From Kappaphycus alvarezii (Eukaryota; Rhodophyta; Florideophyceae; Gigartinales; Solieriaceae): a DNA stretch of 64,000 nucleotides. Where the stretch lies: NCBI GenBank assembly GCA_002205965.3, contig NADL03000594.1:2728001-2792000 (forward strand). The letters run 5' to 3'. The translations under genes and the position numbers were made by a program. Under the pieces are notes generated by a model that was not told the origin of the DNA, did not search any database, and was given only the letters and a program-made list of their open reading frames with translations. Positions 50,817 through 62,000 of the stretch are shown piece by piece (the stretch's first letter is position 1; each line of letters starts with the position of its first letter).

Positions 50817-51050
50817 GGTCCCTGCTAGTTAACGGTATTGATGTACCTCATGTGCTGATGCCGGTGATTTTCTTTTCTTCTTCCAGAGTCTGGATAGCTT
50901 TATGGGTTATATTATTTGCTAGTATTCTTTCGTAGACGAAATGATGTCGCCGTTGCGTTCAAAGATGATCTCACAACCTCCAAATACATATTTAGGGCCC
51001 TTATTGGTCATTCATATATCCAAGCGCTTATGCATCTTATTGAAGAAGGC

Positions 51051-51560
51051 TTACAATTTATGCCTAGTTCCGGCTGCCAGATAATCATCTTTATGCTTAG
51101 ACACAAGGAGGTCTATGCTGCCCTTATCAATGGGCTTGACAAACAACTGGCTAACGCCAAAACCACGTGTTAGTCCACCCTCGTTCAGCATCCAATTATC
51201 TGATGTTATCATCCATTGCCTTCCTGCCTCCATGATCCCGTACGGTAACTTCAACAACTTCCATAGTATCCATTTATTATACCTGTTGTCCTGATGCCAT
51301 TCACTTGGCGGCCGAACGTAGACATCCCTCGTGATGGCGCCGCTCTGTAAGTTCTCTCCCTTAGTATCTGCGCTCCATAGTTCGAATCCCAGGAATTTAA
51401 CAATCGAGAGCAGTAGTCTTACGATGCTCAGTTGTGCATTCGCTGAGTCTTTTCTAATCTGATCCTTGTTGTCGTTTTCATTGCCATTTGGACACAACTT
51501 TGCCTTTAGTTTCCGTGTTACGGCCTCATAAGTCTTAACTTTATATACCACATGCGAGCG
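51051..51560 (-). pseudogene. E4 reverse transcriptase
   Basis: A 166-codon frame with the Copia RT series: YKVKTYEAVTRKLKAKLCPNG (KARLV region), GFELWSADTKGENLQSGAI (motif A, Asp kept), VRPPSEW, LWKLLKLPYGIMEAGRQW (LYGLKQAxRxW motif) and LLVSKHKDDYLAAG (motif C, KDD in place of YVDD). The link to RNase H at 50816 has stops. The DDYL form with K in place of the usual aromatic suggests a divergent Copia clade or decay. Confidence 0.8.
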
Positions 51561-51927
51561 GATGACGTTAGCATCGTTAGGTCATTCTTGCTCATTCACT
51601 TCCATGAAAGCGTCGGCCCAGTTGTCCTCTTATTCTTGAGAAAATGCTTTTTCACTTATCAATGACGGTGCAAACTCTATTTCTCGTTTCATTACCTGCC
51701 GAAATCCGACTTGATCTTATATCTCATCTAACAACCTTTCCTTATCGGACTCGAGAACTTGCGGTAGTTTGTCTGGTACAGCAACATCTGGCCTCTCCTT
51801 TACTATGTCTCTAAGGATATTCTTGCTAAGCTCGCGATACGGTTTTGGCGGCCCCTTAGGTTCGTTGATGGCACTGTATATCAGGCCCGTTCTATTTATC
51901 ATAGGGGTATGCGTCGTCATGAGTGCG
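51561..51927 (-). pseudogene. E4 integrase-RT linker
   Basis: Frame 51717-51986 is basic and Pro/Lys rich with RELSKNILRDIVKERP. No catalytic motif. Stops follow at about 51710 before RT. Confidence 0.5.
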
Positions 51928-52980
51928 TTAACGTTCGGTCGATAACCACTGCTGTTTGTGTGACTTTCCACTTCCCCCCTGTCCACCGAACCATACAGTG
52001 CATCCTCTAATGAACACGACAGTAATTTTTTGTGTCAGTCCGCATTTGGGGGTAGTGCAAAATTCTTCATAAGCCGGCTTCGTAGTGTTTCCTTTTATGG
52101 GTACACCACTCTTCATTCGTCGTACTCCAATAAAGTGTTCATGCGGTGCTACAACCAAGTCGCTAATCCACTCTTCACTTTCATTTCCCTTTGATGAAGA
52201 GTACCAAACACAAACCTCATCCCCAGTCCTATAAGCCGCTTTCTTAGAAAAACCACTCGGGTTACTCTTCAGTGCCCGTTGTAGTGCCCTCGTCGCTATT
52301 TGTTCTACATATGCGTTTAAGAGGGACTGTAGAACCTTTGTACTAGGAATACCCAGGATGGAGGGCGAGTATCCCCTGACTAGCTGAAATGAACTGAGTA
52401 CTTTTGATTCGGAAAACATTTTCGAGAGGAAAATCGATCTCGACACAATATCCTCGGCACTGCATTCTGAGATTTCTTTGTCGAACCTTTGTATGATCGA
52501 TTTCTCGGTCTGTATCTTGCGCTCCACGATTCCTGTGTTATTATGCCTGCGTGTTGGTCGCGGCTTGAATGTAATGTGGTTCGTCGTCAGTAACGACATC
52601 ATGCGGCCTCTATTGTATTCATCGTCCGCCGACAAAGATACAGGTGCGCCACGTGTAAAGATCCATGTATGCACCAGCAATTTGCACATGCTGTGAACGT
52701 TTTGGGCATCTGTAACTAAACCCTCTGTAAAGCCTGTTTCAGTATCCGTTACAATGAAAATCGTGCGTTGTTGTCCTTTGACAATTTCAAAGCATAGGTC
52801 TACCTGCACTTCCGTATTGAAAGCCTCATTCTGCAACAATTGTGCCCCCAGTACCCTGAAAGTATCCCACCAGTAACCGTTACCAAGATTTACACTGTAC
52901 CAAGACATCAGTGCAACTTGTGCACTGTACCCAGACACCAGTGTAAAACACAGGACCCATACCACTCCGTTCCAAGCCAA
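51928..52980 (-). CDS. E4 integrase (350-codon frame)
   Basis: Contains VQVDLCFEIVKGQQRTIFIV (first catalytic Asp position), VTDTETGFTEGLVTDAQN, VSLSADDEYNRGRMM (second Asp neighbourhood), RPTRRHNNTGIVERKIQTEK (Glu in the IVERK position), a GYSP box and a basic C-terminal domain with YRTGDEVCVWYSS. This is the longest E4 frame. The N-terminal HHCC is missing or lies in the damaged upstream region. Start is uncertain because the frame opens within the GAG-pre-integrase region. Confidence 0.75.
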   Translation of the reverse strand: MAWNGVVWVLCFTLVSGYSAQVALMSWYSVNLGNGYWWDTFRVLGAQLLQNEAFNTEVQVDLCFEIVKGQQRTIFIVTDTETGFTEGLVTDAQNVHSMCKLLVHTWIFTRGAPVSLSADDEYNRGRMMSLLTTNHITFKPRPTRRHNNTGIVERKIQTEKSIIQRFDKEISECSAEDIVSRSIFLSKMFSESKVLSSFQLVRGYSPSILGIPSTKVLQSLLNAYVEQIATRALQRALKSNPSGFSKKAAYRTGDEVCVWYSSSKGNESEEWISDLVVAPHEHFIGVRRMKSGVPIKGNTTKPAYEEFCTTPKCGLTQKITVVFIRGCTVWFGGQGGSGKSHKQQWLSTER

Positions 52981-53890
52981 TCAAATGACGCCATTGTGGC
53001 GATCTCGCGTGGTTCTCGAAACTGCAATCACTTTATGCCTTCTTGCCAATTGGACCAATAGAACTTTGCCATGATCTTTACTGCTGTCAATCTCCCTGAC
53101 AGTTTCTACGTGAACCTTCAAAACCTTTTAGTTTCATGCCTTTCGGGCCGTTCTTCTAGAACACTTTTGACTTTAGCATTATCTGTCTACAATTTACCAT
53201 TGTTGTCGTTGAGTACTTTTTCTATATAAACCCTGGTCTGAAGCTCCGGCCTCTTCACCGGAAGCATCAACCAACAGTTCAACCATCGATTACCTTTTGT
53301 GCGCTCAACACCCCACACATTCAAATGTGTTAGTGAGACTTTTGCGGTGGGTTCGGGCCTTCCTGACTCAGCACAAATCCCGCAAGCGTCTTCGACTTAT
53401 GCTATTGCCTCTTTGGGAGCTGGGTTAAGTATGCCTGCTTGCTTGCATATAATTTCGACTTGTTACGGTGGCGCGTGCGTTGCCCTGTGTATGCGCTTCG
53501 CGAACAACCTCGGTTCTCGACGTGCGTGATCCACCAGCATGGAGGACATGAGGTTGTTAATGCATGTAGCTGGTTTGGGTATGAGTTCAATCCGTATGCG
53601 TTCGATTAGGGCGTTGTCAATGCCAGTTGATACAGATGTCGCAAAGACCCTCTCAGAACTGTCTCCAGGTCTCCTGATTCATAGCGTGGTGCGTGGGGAA
53701 ATGTTATCCTGCGTTGCGTGCTTTCCGACGTCTAGACCTATTACCAAAACTGAGTCGCCGAGACTCAGTTTTGGTAATAGGTCTAGAAGATCGAAAGAAA
53801 GCGTACATGGGTTACTGTTTAAGTCAAGAAGTGTAATCTCCCAAGTACTGACTACTGGAATAGGATCATGGCACTGTTACCCCCAACCAT
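52981..53890 (-). pseudogene. E4 protease and GAG-pre-integrase region, decayed
   Basis: No long frame. On the minus strand a segment with NNLMSSMLVDHAR at about 53500-53560 resembles the NLLSV end of a Copia protease. The region to its left has Lys/Arg-rich text expected of GAG-pre-integrase. Assigned by position mainly. Confidence 0.4.
53731..53787. repeat. Perfect 26-bp inverted repeat with 5-base loop
   Basis: Arms 53731-53756 and 53762-53787 are exact reverse complements; the loop is GCCGA. It starts and ends with TCTAGA/TCTAGA. It lies in the protease region of E4 and is far longer than any other hairpin seen in the window. Confidence 0.95.
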
Positions 53891-54019
53891 GCAAGTAGTT
53901 ACTTTGTGGAGAATGAATAACGAGATAAATCTCCAGTAAGTCACATAGCCTTGCTGCATCATTGATTCCACCGATGGATAGCGGTGCACCTGGATCGTTC
54001 ACAGGGTTGGGATCCCTCA

Positions 54020-55273
54020 TTAGTTCTCAAAAAACTGCCTCGGATGTTCTTGCTTGCTCCCAAAGTGTTGCTGTTTGCTTGGGGATGTCGGGGGGTTTGA
54101 GAAGCGGACGTTGACTTCATGCTGTGGCTCATTTATATTGCGCATGCCGTTTATTTTGTTCCGAAGGTCGCCTGTGCTTTCTAGTTTGGAAACGTGAGCG
54201 TCCTTGCGACACTTGCCGTACATGGGACATTGTAGGTAGCTTGTCTAATGATTTAACCCATTACAGGCGTAGCAACGCGTGTTTGCTTTGGCGCCCGTTA
54301 CGGGTTTAATTTACCCAAGGTTTGTATCATTTTGGCACCCGCTCGCGACCATTGCTCCAATCATAGGAAGGTTCTTCACGCTGGCAAATTGCGTCGCTCC
54401 TTTCGTGTCTGACTCCGATACTCGGATAGTTTTGAGACCTGTAATGACATCTTCTAAACTAAAGGTGAGTGTGATACCATCATCCACTACGCGCTTGTTG
54501 CCGCGGCTTTCAGCCGCAACTACGACATCTCTGGCTTTGATATGCTTGTTTTCGCATCGTTTAAGGAACCGGACCCTACTGCGGTCATTAATGCTAGGAG
54601 AGACTCCTTTAGTTCCTTGAATTGACTGTGTTCCATGCAGTTATTCATACAGATCGTCTCTCGTGGAGCCCTGTCTTGTTTTGAGACCAATAAACTCGGA
54701 AGGTTGATATATATGGAGTCTAGGAGTTGCGCGTTATTAGCATTATGGGTGCCGTCCGCTGCTTCTCCTGCTCGGTCGGAATATGTGTAAAGCAGTTAAG
54801 GTGGGCTCGGGCTACACCGCGGAACCTCTCCGCGAACGTGGCATAATCTTCTTTCCTAAACCTGCGACAATTGAAAACCCTACGATCTCACGTGATCATT
54901 CTTTTAGCTGCATCCTTAGGGGAGTCTTCGGCTACGGTAACGAGCATTTGCTCAACAACAGACTTCTGTTGAAGGTCATGATACAATCATCTTCCTGCAG
55001 GTACAGGTTCAGATTACCGTCCTGGATATCTGCATCTAATACCCTGCGGTAAAAAAGGGCCATTGCTGAATGCAGTGCGTGCCCGAGTCCGTTCGATACA
55101 CCTTTAGCTTTAGTATCGCCTCCATTCGCAAAAACTCGAACTCTTCTCATCCACATACGAACATAGCTTCCAAAATAAAACTTGTCCTTGTTAAGGGTTT
55201 GCCGCAGGGCGTGGAGCATGCGCCCCTCCGGAGACCCATTGCCCTCTTGGCCCATAACTGTGGATTGGACCAC
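54020..55273 (-). pseudogene. E4 gag
   Basis: Frame 54932-55273 (113 codons, from 55273) is helical with LHALRQTLNKDKFYFGSY and ALFYRRVLDADIQDGN. Near 54200-54290 the minus strand reads CYACNGLNH then a stop and TSYLQCPMYGKCRKDAH, which fits two adjacent CCHC-like knuckles with altered spacing. Frame 54020-54223 follows. Stops separate the pieces. Confidence 0.55.
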
Positions 55274-55754
55274 AATTGGTTTGTTGTTTGCTGTAATGCG
55301 TGCTTAGTGGGTGCAGTTTGAGGGGTGAATCTAAACGTAATGTTGAGTGTGAAAGGCAAGAAGATTTGGCAAAAGTCGCCGGTGTGCTGCCTCCTCTCTT
55401 GGTTTTGGTCAGCCGCTATTCTAACATATATATATACGCTACGCTTCATCGCTCTCTCCATCGCTACGCTTGCTTTTTGCCATGCTGTGGTTGCTGTGCA
55501 GTATCCTGGTCTGCATTCGGTGCTTTGCCTTTGTAATGCTTATGCTCGCCCTTTTGCCGCGGTCGTCCTTTGACCTTGCAACGCTCGTGCTTGCATTTTG
55601 CCATGGTCGTCCTTTGACCTTGCAAAGCTAGCTATTACCTTGCTATATGCGTTCCGTACCGTTTTACTAGGCCATTACAGCTCGCTGTCGTGCTGTGCAA
55701 TGCGTCTCTCCGCACTGCTTTGTAGTCCGTGTCCGATTCTGTTTGCTTCGGCTG
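55274..55754 (-). other. E4 5' leader and undefined LTR part
   Basis: Contains a twofold repeat of GTCGTCCTTTGACCTTGCAA (55561-55580 and 55604-55623) and an AT dinucleotide run ATATATATATA near 55430. The 5' LTR may extend into this stretch, which is absent from the left LTR. Confidence 0.4.
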
Positions 55755-56004
55755 TCTTATCCGTCTTTGTCGAATTCCCTCGCTCTGCATCCTCAACCCC
55801 ACTGGTTTGCACTCACGCCTTTGCTCGACTTCATTTGCTTTGAGCTCGCCTTTTCTTGCTTGCATTTATTCATGTGTCAAGTTATGACCGTTCAGACTGC
55901 GGGCTCTCTTTATACATATGCTTTGGCAGTGGGCCCCCTTCAATATAGATACGACATGTCACTGATCTGGATCATGGCTGTAATTGTGAGCGTATCAATT
56001 CACA
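55755..56004 (-). repeat. E4 5' LTR (right copy, conserved part)
   Basis: Matches 49767-50014 over about 250 bp with scattered substitutions. On the minus strand it starts TGTGAATTGATACGC. Confidence 0.75.
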
Positions 56005-56372
56005 ACTGTACATTAGTCCAGTACTGGACAGTTATCACCGCACTTGTGAATCACTAGTATCGATTCGAACTTCTCAGCACGTCCCCTCTTAATTAGCACC
56101 AATCTACACCTTTTCTCAGAAAGAACTTCCAGTGTTTTTTAGTACGTGCATCTCATCAATAGTAGCGAGAAAAAGAACTCAGGGATTGGGAACTCAATGG
56201 AATCCGGTTGCATAGGGGACTGAAACGTCAGCAATATCTCTGAGAGTAACTTCGAGCATGACCACCCGCATAGTCTTGCAGCTATAATGGAAACTGACCT
56301 CCAGCTTTCTTTAGACTCTATCATTGGACTAGGGAGAGTAACATTGGTCTTCATGGCCTCCCTTACGATGAA

Positions 56373-59080
56373 ATGCAACAGGTTATGAATGACGTGCTCT
56401 CCACACATGTTGCTACCGTTACTGAAGGAGACAAAGTCACGCCGCCTTCTAGTGTCAATAACTCTACCGCGCCCAATGTAGCTGGCTCCATAGACCGTGG
56501 AAAACCTACCAGTAGAGGAAATGGGGGCTCACATGGTTTTTATACCGAAGCAAGAGAGCAGGGATTTAAAGATGTATATCCAACACCCCAGCCTCGCAAA
56601 TCCAATTATAAGAAGAATAGAAAGCTGGAGCAATTTTCCGGGTCGTCCTGTCCGAAGATCATGATGGAAAATATGTTCACGAATGCGTTCAATGCAACGA
56701 TATTATAGCCAATTCAGATCCGAAGTATAGAATTTTTCACTGCGTACTTTGTAGTGAAACCTCGTTCCGCAGTCGGTTGTACTTCTACATGGTTACAAAT
56801 GATGCCAGTCGACCCTCGAGTCTACGAAACCCTCCACAAAATTGTACAACACGCATGGCCAAACTGATACTGCAAAGCGGGATCGATCGCCATTCGACTT
56901 TCAAAATTCTTTGTGTTGATGCTCGCCATGACTTGTCACTTTATTACAGTTTGACTAGGTACCTCCTTGCAAAGAATAATGTTAATAAAAGCATCAATAT
57001 TCACGACATATCTCGAAAGGAGGCTGAAGAGGCGAGCAACCTGCTGATATACTTCCTCGTTGCAGAGAATATACCATTTTCCATTTTCGGACTCATGGAG
57101 AACTTTCCCCGTCTTTTATGGACGCTTTTGAATTTCTTGCGGCCAGGTTGTCCCGCCCTGTCTTTTTTGAAAGACTTTATGATTCAAAAATATCATGGGA
57201 GTATCACAGAAGCTGTTAAAAGAGATCTGAAAGACACCACAGCAATGTAGCGAAAATGTACCGTTATGCTTGATTGCTCCGAGGACGTCAAAGGGCATCC
57301 CATTGTCAACGCCCTTGCTAGAGCTTCTGTAAGTACCTGATGTGCAATACGAACGTACATCTTAGGGAGTTTATACACGGGGTACGATACTTGTGATTCC
57401 CCCTACTATGTTGACATAATCGCAAAGGTGATATCTGAGTTTTACCTTAGTGACTCAATTGCTGGCGCTGTAACTAATAATACGGGGTACGTTAAAAGGG
57501 CAAAAAAGTCGTTTGATTCTGCGCGCAGTCACGTCTGCGCAAGTCCGGATCAAGCACACGTTGTAGATCTTCTCATGAGAGATATCGGAGAAATTGAATG
57601 AACTGCAGCAGTAATCAAAAGAGTGAGCGAAATTATGACTCCATTGAGGAGGCTTAGAAGGGTTTAGACAAAAGTCCTTGAGTTAGCAGAGGAGTAAAAA
57701 TGCAGCTCAAAAATGAAGAACAAGTATCGGTCTTGTTAGAGCACGATAATAGAGTGGAAGTCGATTCCAAAAATAGCAATATGGTTGGGTAAAATTCTGA
57801 GCAACAAGAGGACTGTAGCGACAGTCTCTCAACTGACAAAATATGCCAACCTGATGAAAAAGTACAGGCGGCGAGTATCGACATAGTTATTTCCGAAGAA
57901 GTGATCTCCCTTGGAAATGTTTTGAGTATGGTTATTAATTCAGGGCAGATGGAGATGAGGGGGAGCAAATGTTTCCGCGATGATGAAAGGAGTATTGGCA
58001 GTTTGTTTCGCATCTTGTGAAAAACTTCTGTACGAGGTCAAATCACTTCGACCGGTTCTCTCGAGCTTCGCACAGAGCAGTTTATTCAGAATCCTATACC
58101 CAGCCAAGAATTCAGCCGAACGGAATGCGCGGGAAGAGTTCAAAAAAAATTTATGAGTAATGGGCTCCTTTGCAGAACGAAACAAGTTTATGAAATTCTG
58201 AGAGCCTGTAGCCTCTACTTGCAAGTGTTTGATTCCGAGACTAGTTTGGTGTCCGAGGTTTGTTTCCGACGGAAATGTTGGAATAAATAATTGGAAAACT
58301 AACTTTGAGATATTTTACAGCTCCAAGACAAAAAAACAGGGAGCGTCTTCTTTCGGTTTTCAGAGAAAATGGATCGAGAGGATAAAATGAACCCCACGGT
58401 ACCCTTCGCAGAGAAGCTGTTACTTTGATATCCGACCTTCATACTGCAGCTGCCCTGCTTGATCCATTTAGAGCTCCATTCGATCTCACTCAAAACAATT
58501 ACAAACCAAAACTGCACTCCTTCTTGCACAAACACTTGGAGGGACCAGAAATAAGAGATATAATTATGAACGAGATGAAGTCCGGGACAACTTTGTGGGT
58601 GCCATGATCACCCATTCAGATGTTGCGCGTAGTTTGTGGATTCAGAAAGGGTACGTACGCCGTGAGTCAGAGGCAACCACCATGGGCAACGCTGTACAAC
58701 AGCAGGAAATTGAGCATGTGCGAACAAGCAGTAATGGGCCTGAAAACTTAGAGGGAGGTAGCGAACGTAGGAGGCCGCTTGGAGTGAAATCTACAGAATC
58801 GAGAAGCCCGATATCATGGCGGGCAGCAGGGAGCTAGCATATTTTACAGATAATTACATCTATTCAGTTTTGAGTGAGCTTTTCGAGTGCGCAATACGTA
58901 CCTTATCGGTATGTTAGACCGCTATCCCCTTTGAGCGAACGTTAAGAAACCTTGCTCGAATTCTACTTCGTTCTCCAAACACCTCTCTGTTATCTCGTAG
59001 GGATTCTAGACCAATACAGGTTCACGAGTGTAATCTGGCCGCGAATATTTTTCATTCATCTAGCTAGTAAATTAAAAAAT
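56373..59080 (+). pseudogene. hAT-superfamily transposase remnant
   Basis: A decayed transposase in several plus-strand frames. Near 56684-56752, CVQC...HCVLC is a BED-type zinc finger. Frame 56777-57250 has a helical N-terminus (EEASNLLIYFLVAENIPFSIF, LLNFLRPGCPALSFL), the DUF659-type region before the catalytic domain. Then TVMLDCSEDVKGHPIVNAL, SLYTGYDTCDSPYYVDIIAKV and NNTGYVKRAKKS with a CASPDQAHVVDLLMRDIG match the TxxDGWSDxxGxPLIN and DNAxxxxxA..CxAH motifs of hAT transposases. A C-terminal IPFERTLRNLARILLRSPN near 58930-58985 may be the dimerisation region. Stops and frameshifts are numerous. Terminal inverted repeats were not identified. Confidence 0.65.
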
Positions 59081-62000
59081 ATCGGCGAAATGGCACTTTT
59101 CAAGCCCTAGAACAGCAAAATTTAAGCCTGAACCTGAATACTAACTGCTTTGTTTATTCAACCTCTCACATTTTATCTCCTCCAACATCACAACCAACCT
59201 TCACCTTTGTCCTCTCGTCGAGAGGGCCGCAACAAGGCCCGGTTGCATTAAAGGACAGACCAGATGTATTGTGCGCCCAAGGACTCCGAAGATTATCACG
59301 GTGAGATCGACCCGGTACGGGCTCGGGAGTTGCCTCGTCATAATTTTAATGAGAAAGTCTAGAGAGCAGAGAAAAGGACGAGAAGGAAAGGGAGGAGGGA
59401 GTTGGTAGTACGAAGATGATTTGGCTGATCCTTGGATGGAATTGCAATATATTGGGCGAGAGGTTCGGAAGAGTGATTGAGCGCCGTTTGTTGGATAAAA
59501 ATATGGATATGAGGATTTCATAGTGATATTAGACTCCTAAAAGTGGAAAATAAGATATAGAAGGTGATCAGATGGTATTGGAGGATCTATGTACTAAGTA
59601 GGAGGTTATCTACCATCGTACGCCATTGAACCGACTTTTTGCTTCGGATATCAACAATCGTGATTGAAAGCAGTATAGATAGATAATTTTCTCAAATTTA
59701 TCTACTGTTATTTTTTCCTGTCCAAAAGATTCTCTCGAATTCATCTAATGGTATTAAGTGTGTGTGATTGAGTTTTAAGGGTTAGCAGAAAACTATGAAT
59801 GAGCTGAGTAAAATGTTTCCTCCCAGAAAGTTTAAGAAAACTTAGAGAAAACTTCAAGCACAGGTCCAAGTATTCTCGAAGTTGAAAGTCAACTCCAGGC
59901 CCAAGAGGTGTTTCAATTGCAATTTTTCATTGGATATTGGTGTTAAAACCTGCCCCTTCTATCCTAAACTGTAGCTCTTTGATCTTTTACTCTTTTGGAT
60001 ATTCCCACAACTGGTTAAATTTTTTCACAACAGCTGGACTATGGGAGCACATTTGTCGTTCGTACTCTGTTTTGGGATATCTAAAGCTAAGAATCTCATC
60101 CGCACTTATTTAATACTATCAAAGCCCTCGGATGGTATAAGAATGCATAGAGGGAAGACACTAGCGGTGGTTTTTGTAGTGTAGTGCGAGGAAAGAGTGG
60201 TGCAGCTTCACTAGGTTCGTTTGTGGGAATGTTCGATGATCGCTTGTTGTACTTAGATGTAAGATAATATGTACGCTCGGAGACTAGCCTCAAGAACAGA
60301 ATATGGTTAAGAGATTTTATGCAGGACTCTGCAAAAGATTAGGATGACAAAGTCGAGAAAATGGCGATAAGGAGCCTGGAAGATAGGGCATTCCACGGTC
60401 AAATGGCTTCAAAGGCTGCCCAAGAACCGGGTAGGTACGTATACGGACTGATATTCTCTGAAGCTTTTCTACTTTTAGGGTTACCGACATACGGTACAGA
60501 ACCTCGGTTTCAATTCGAGGTTTCAAGGAGATGTCTCCCAGTCCAATTTCTAATACCGAGGAATAATGTAACATTTTAATCGGCAGCTACGTTTCCACCC
60601 TTTTCCGTACTCTTTAAGACCCCGAGACGACTATAAATTAATATAATTGCCTCTTTCTAAAGAAATCTAACATCGATGTTTATGGAAGGTCATTGAAAAT
60701 GCTTGGAAGACCGAGAATTCTGGTGGTATGCTGAAGGTAGGTTATGTCTGGCTAATAACGAGGAAATCAGAGAAGAAATTGCCATTTAATTCTATAAACT
60801 GGACTTAGGTGGGGATGGTGAATGATAAGACCACGTCAACAGGGAAAGATTCGAACTTGGCCATCGTTTCGAAATAGAGGCCATTTTATGCTTAAGTTCT
60901 TGGTGCTAAAAACACCGTCCTCTAGTCTACCTGTTCCCTAGAATTACGCAAGAACAGCAACTAACACCGGCTCTTACCACTTCCTCGCAAACCTTTCACA
61001 GATAATATAGAGTTTTGTATCGTCGCGTCTATTGCGAATGCAACAAGTGAGCATTGTAATCTACGAGAAGCCCAAAATTTCAATACTTTCCACGATTTAG
61101 TGGAGAGAAACAGGAAACAAACTTGGACGCGGGTTCGGATTAGTAATTTCCATGACGCCCAGAAATACTTTCCCTCCAAATATCTCATCTCCCAGAAGTA
61201 CTATATACTAAACCCGTCGCCCTTTATCCTCCTCTTTCTTCCTGAGGGTGTTTAAATTGTAACAATTACGGGCTCTAACGATGAAATATGTAGAACGTAA
61301 ACCTCGTCTAGATTATTTTTCTTGGCATTACAAGAAGATTTAACTTTATTTACCTCGTGTAGTCTTTGCTAGAAAATACAATAAAAAATCAACTAATTAC
61401 TGATAATAGTATCTATCTTCCATTTTCAACTCTTAATAAGTACATGCATAGATGCCCTAAAAATTCCGTCAAGACTCGACTTGTGCGGTTGCACTCCTCT
61501 TTGTTGCACTGATAAAAAATGAAACTTAATTGGTGGCGAAATGAATGCAGACTAACTGAAATGGCTTCTAGGGGAACCTTATTTTACCACTAAAGTCATC
61601 ACGTTGCGCAAAGTAAGGATTTAAAGACTTTAAATTCTATACAAAGTTGAAATTATTGCCTTTTCAACTAATCTGAGAGCGTCTATCAAAAATTAAATGA
61701 TGTAGTTATATCATGTAATTCTGCGAAATTGGTTGGTGTACAAATGAGCTTTAATCTGTTCTAAATCAATAAAATTATATCAACGGGTTTCGATGTAGTT
61801 TTTATTCTCTTCAGTCTGGATCGCCTCTTATAACGGACATGAAATGATCCAGTCAAATCTGAATAGCTCACACTCATCATAGTAATCTCTCTGAAAGATA
61901 ACTTACCTTCAAGAGGAAAATTCAACCGTTGCGGTAAGGAAAGAGAATAACCGTAGAACAGAAGGTACGGGTGGATTAAATGTAAGCAGGAAGGAAAAAG

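Larger units (their letters stand above)
49767..56004 (-). mobile_element. E4: Copia LTR retrotransposon
   Basis: Repeated ends at 49767-50014 and about 55755-56004, both ending on the plus strand in GTGAGCGTATCAATTCACA. In between, minus-strand gag, integrase, RT and RNase H occur in Copia order. On the minus strand a purine-rich CTGGAGGGAATG immediately precedes the 3' LTR at 50015-50026. The far ends of the LTRs and the target duplication are unclear, so the left LTR may be truncated. Confidence 0.78.

Noticed and set aside
60840-60870. GATTCGAAC-like motif as a minus-strand tRNA T-loop
   Set aside because: No acceptor or anticodon arm could be formed around it.
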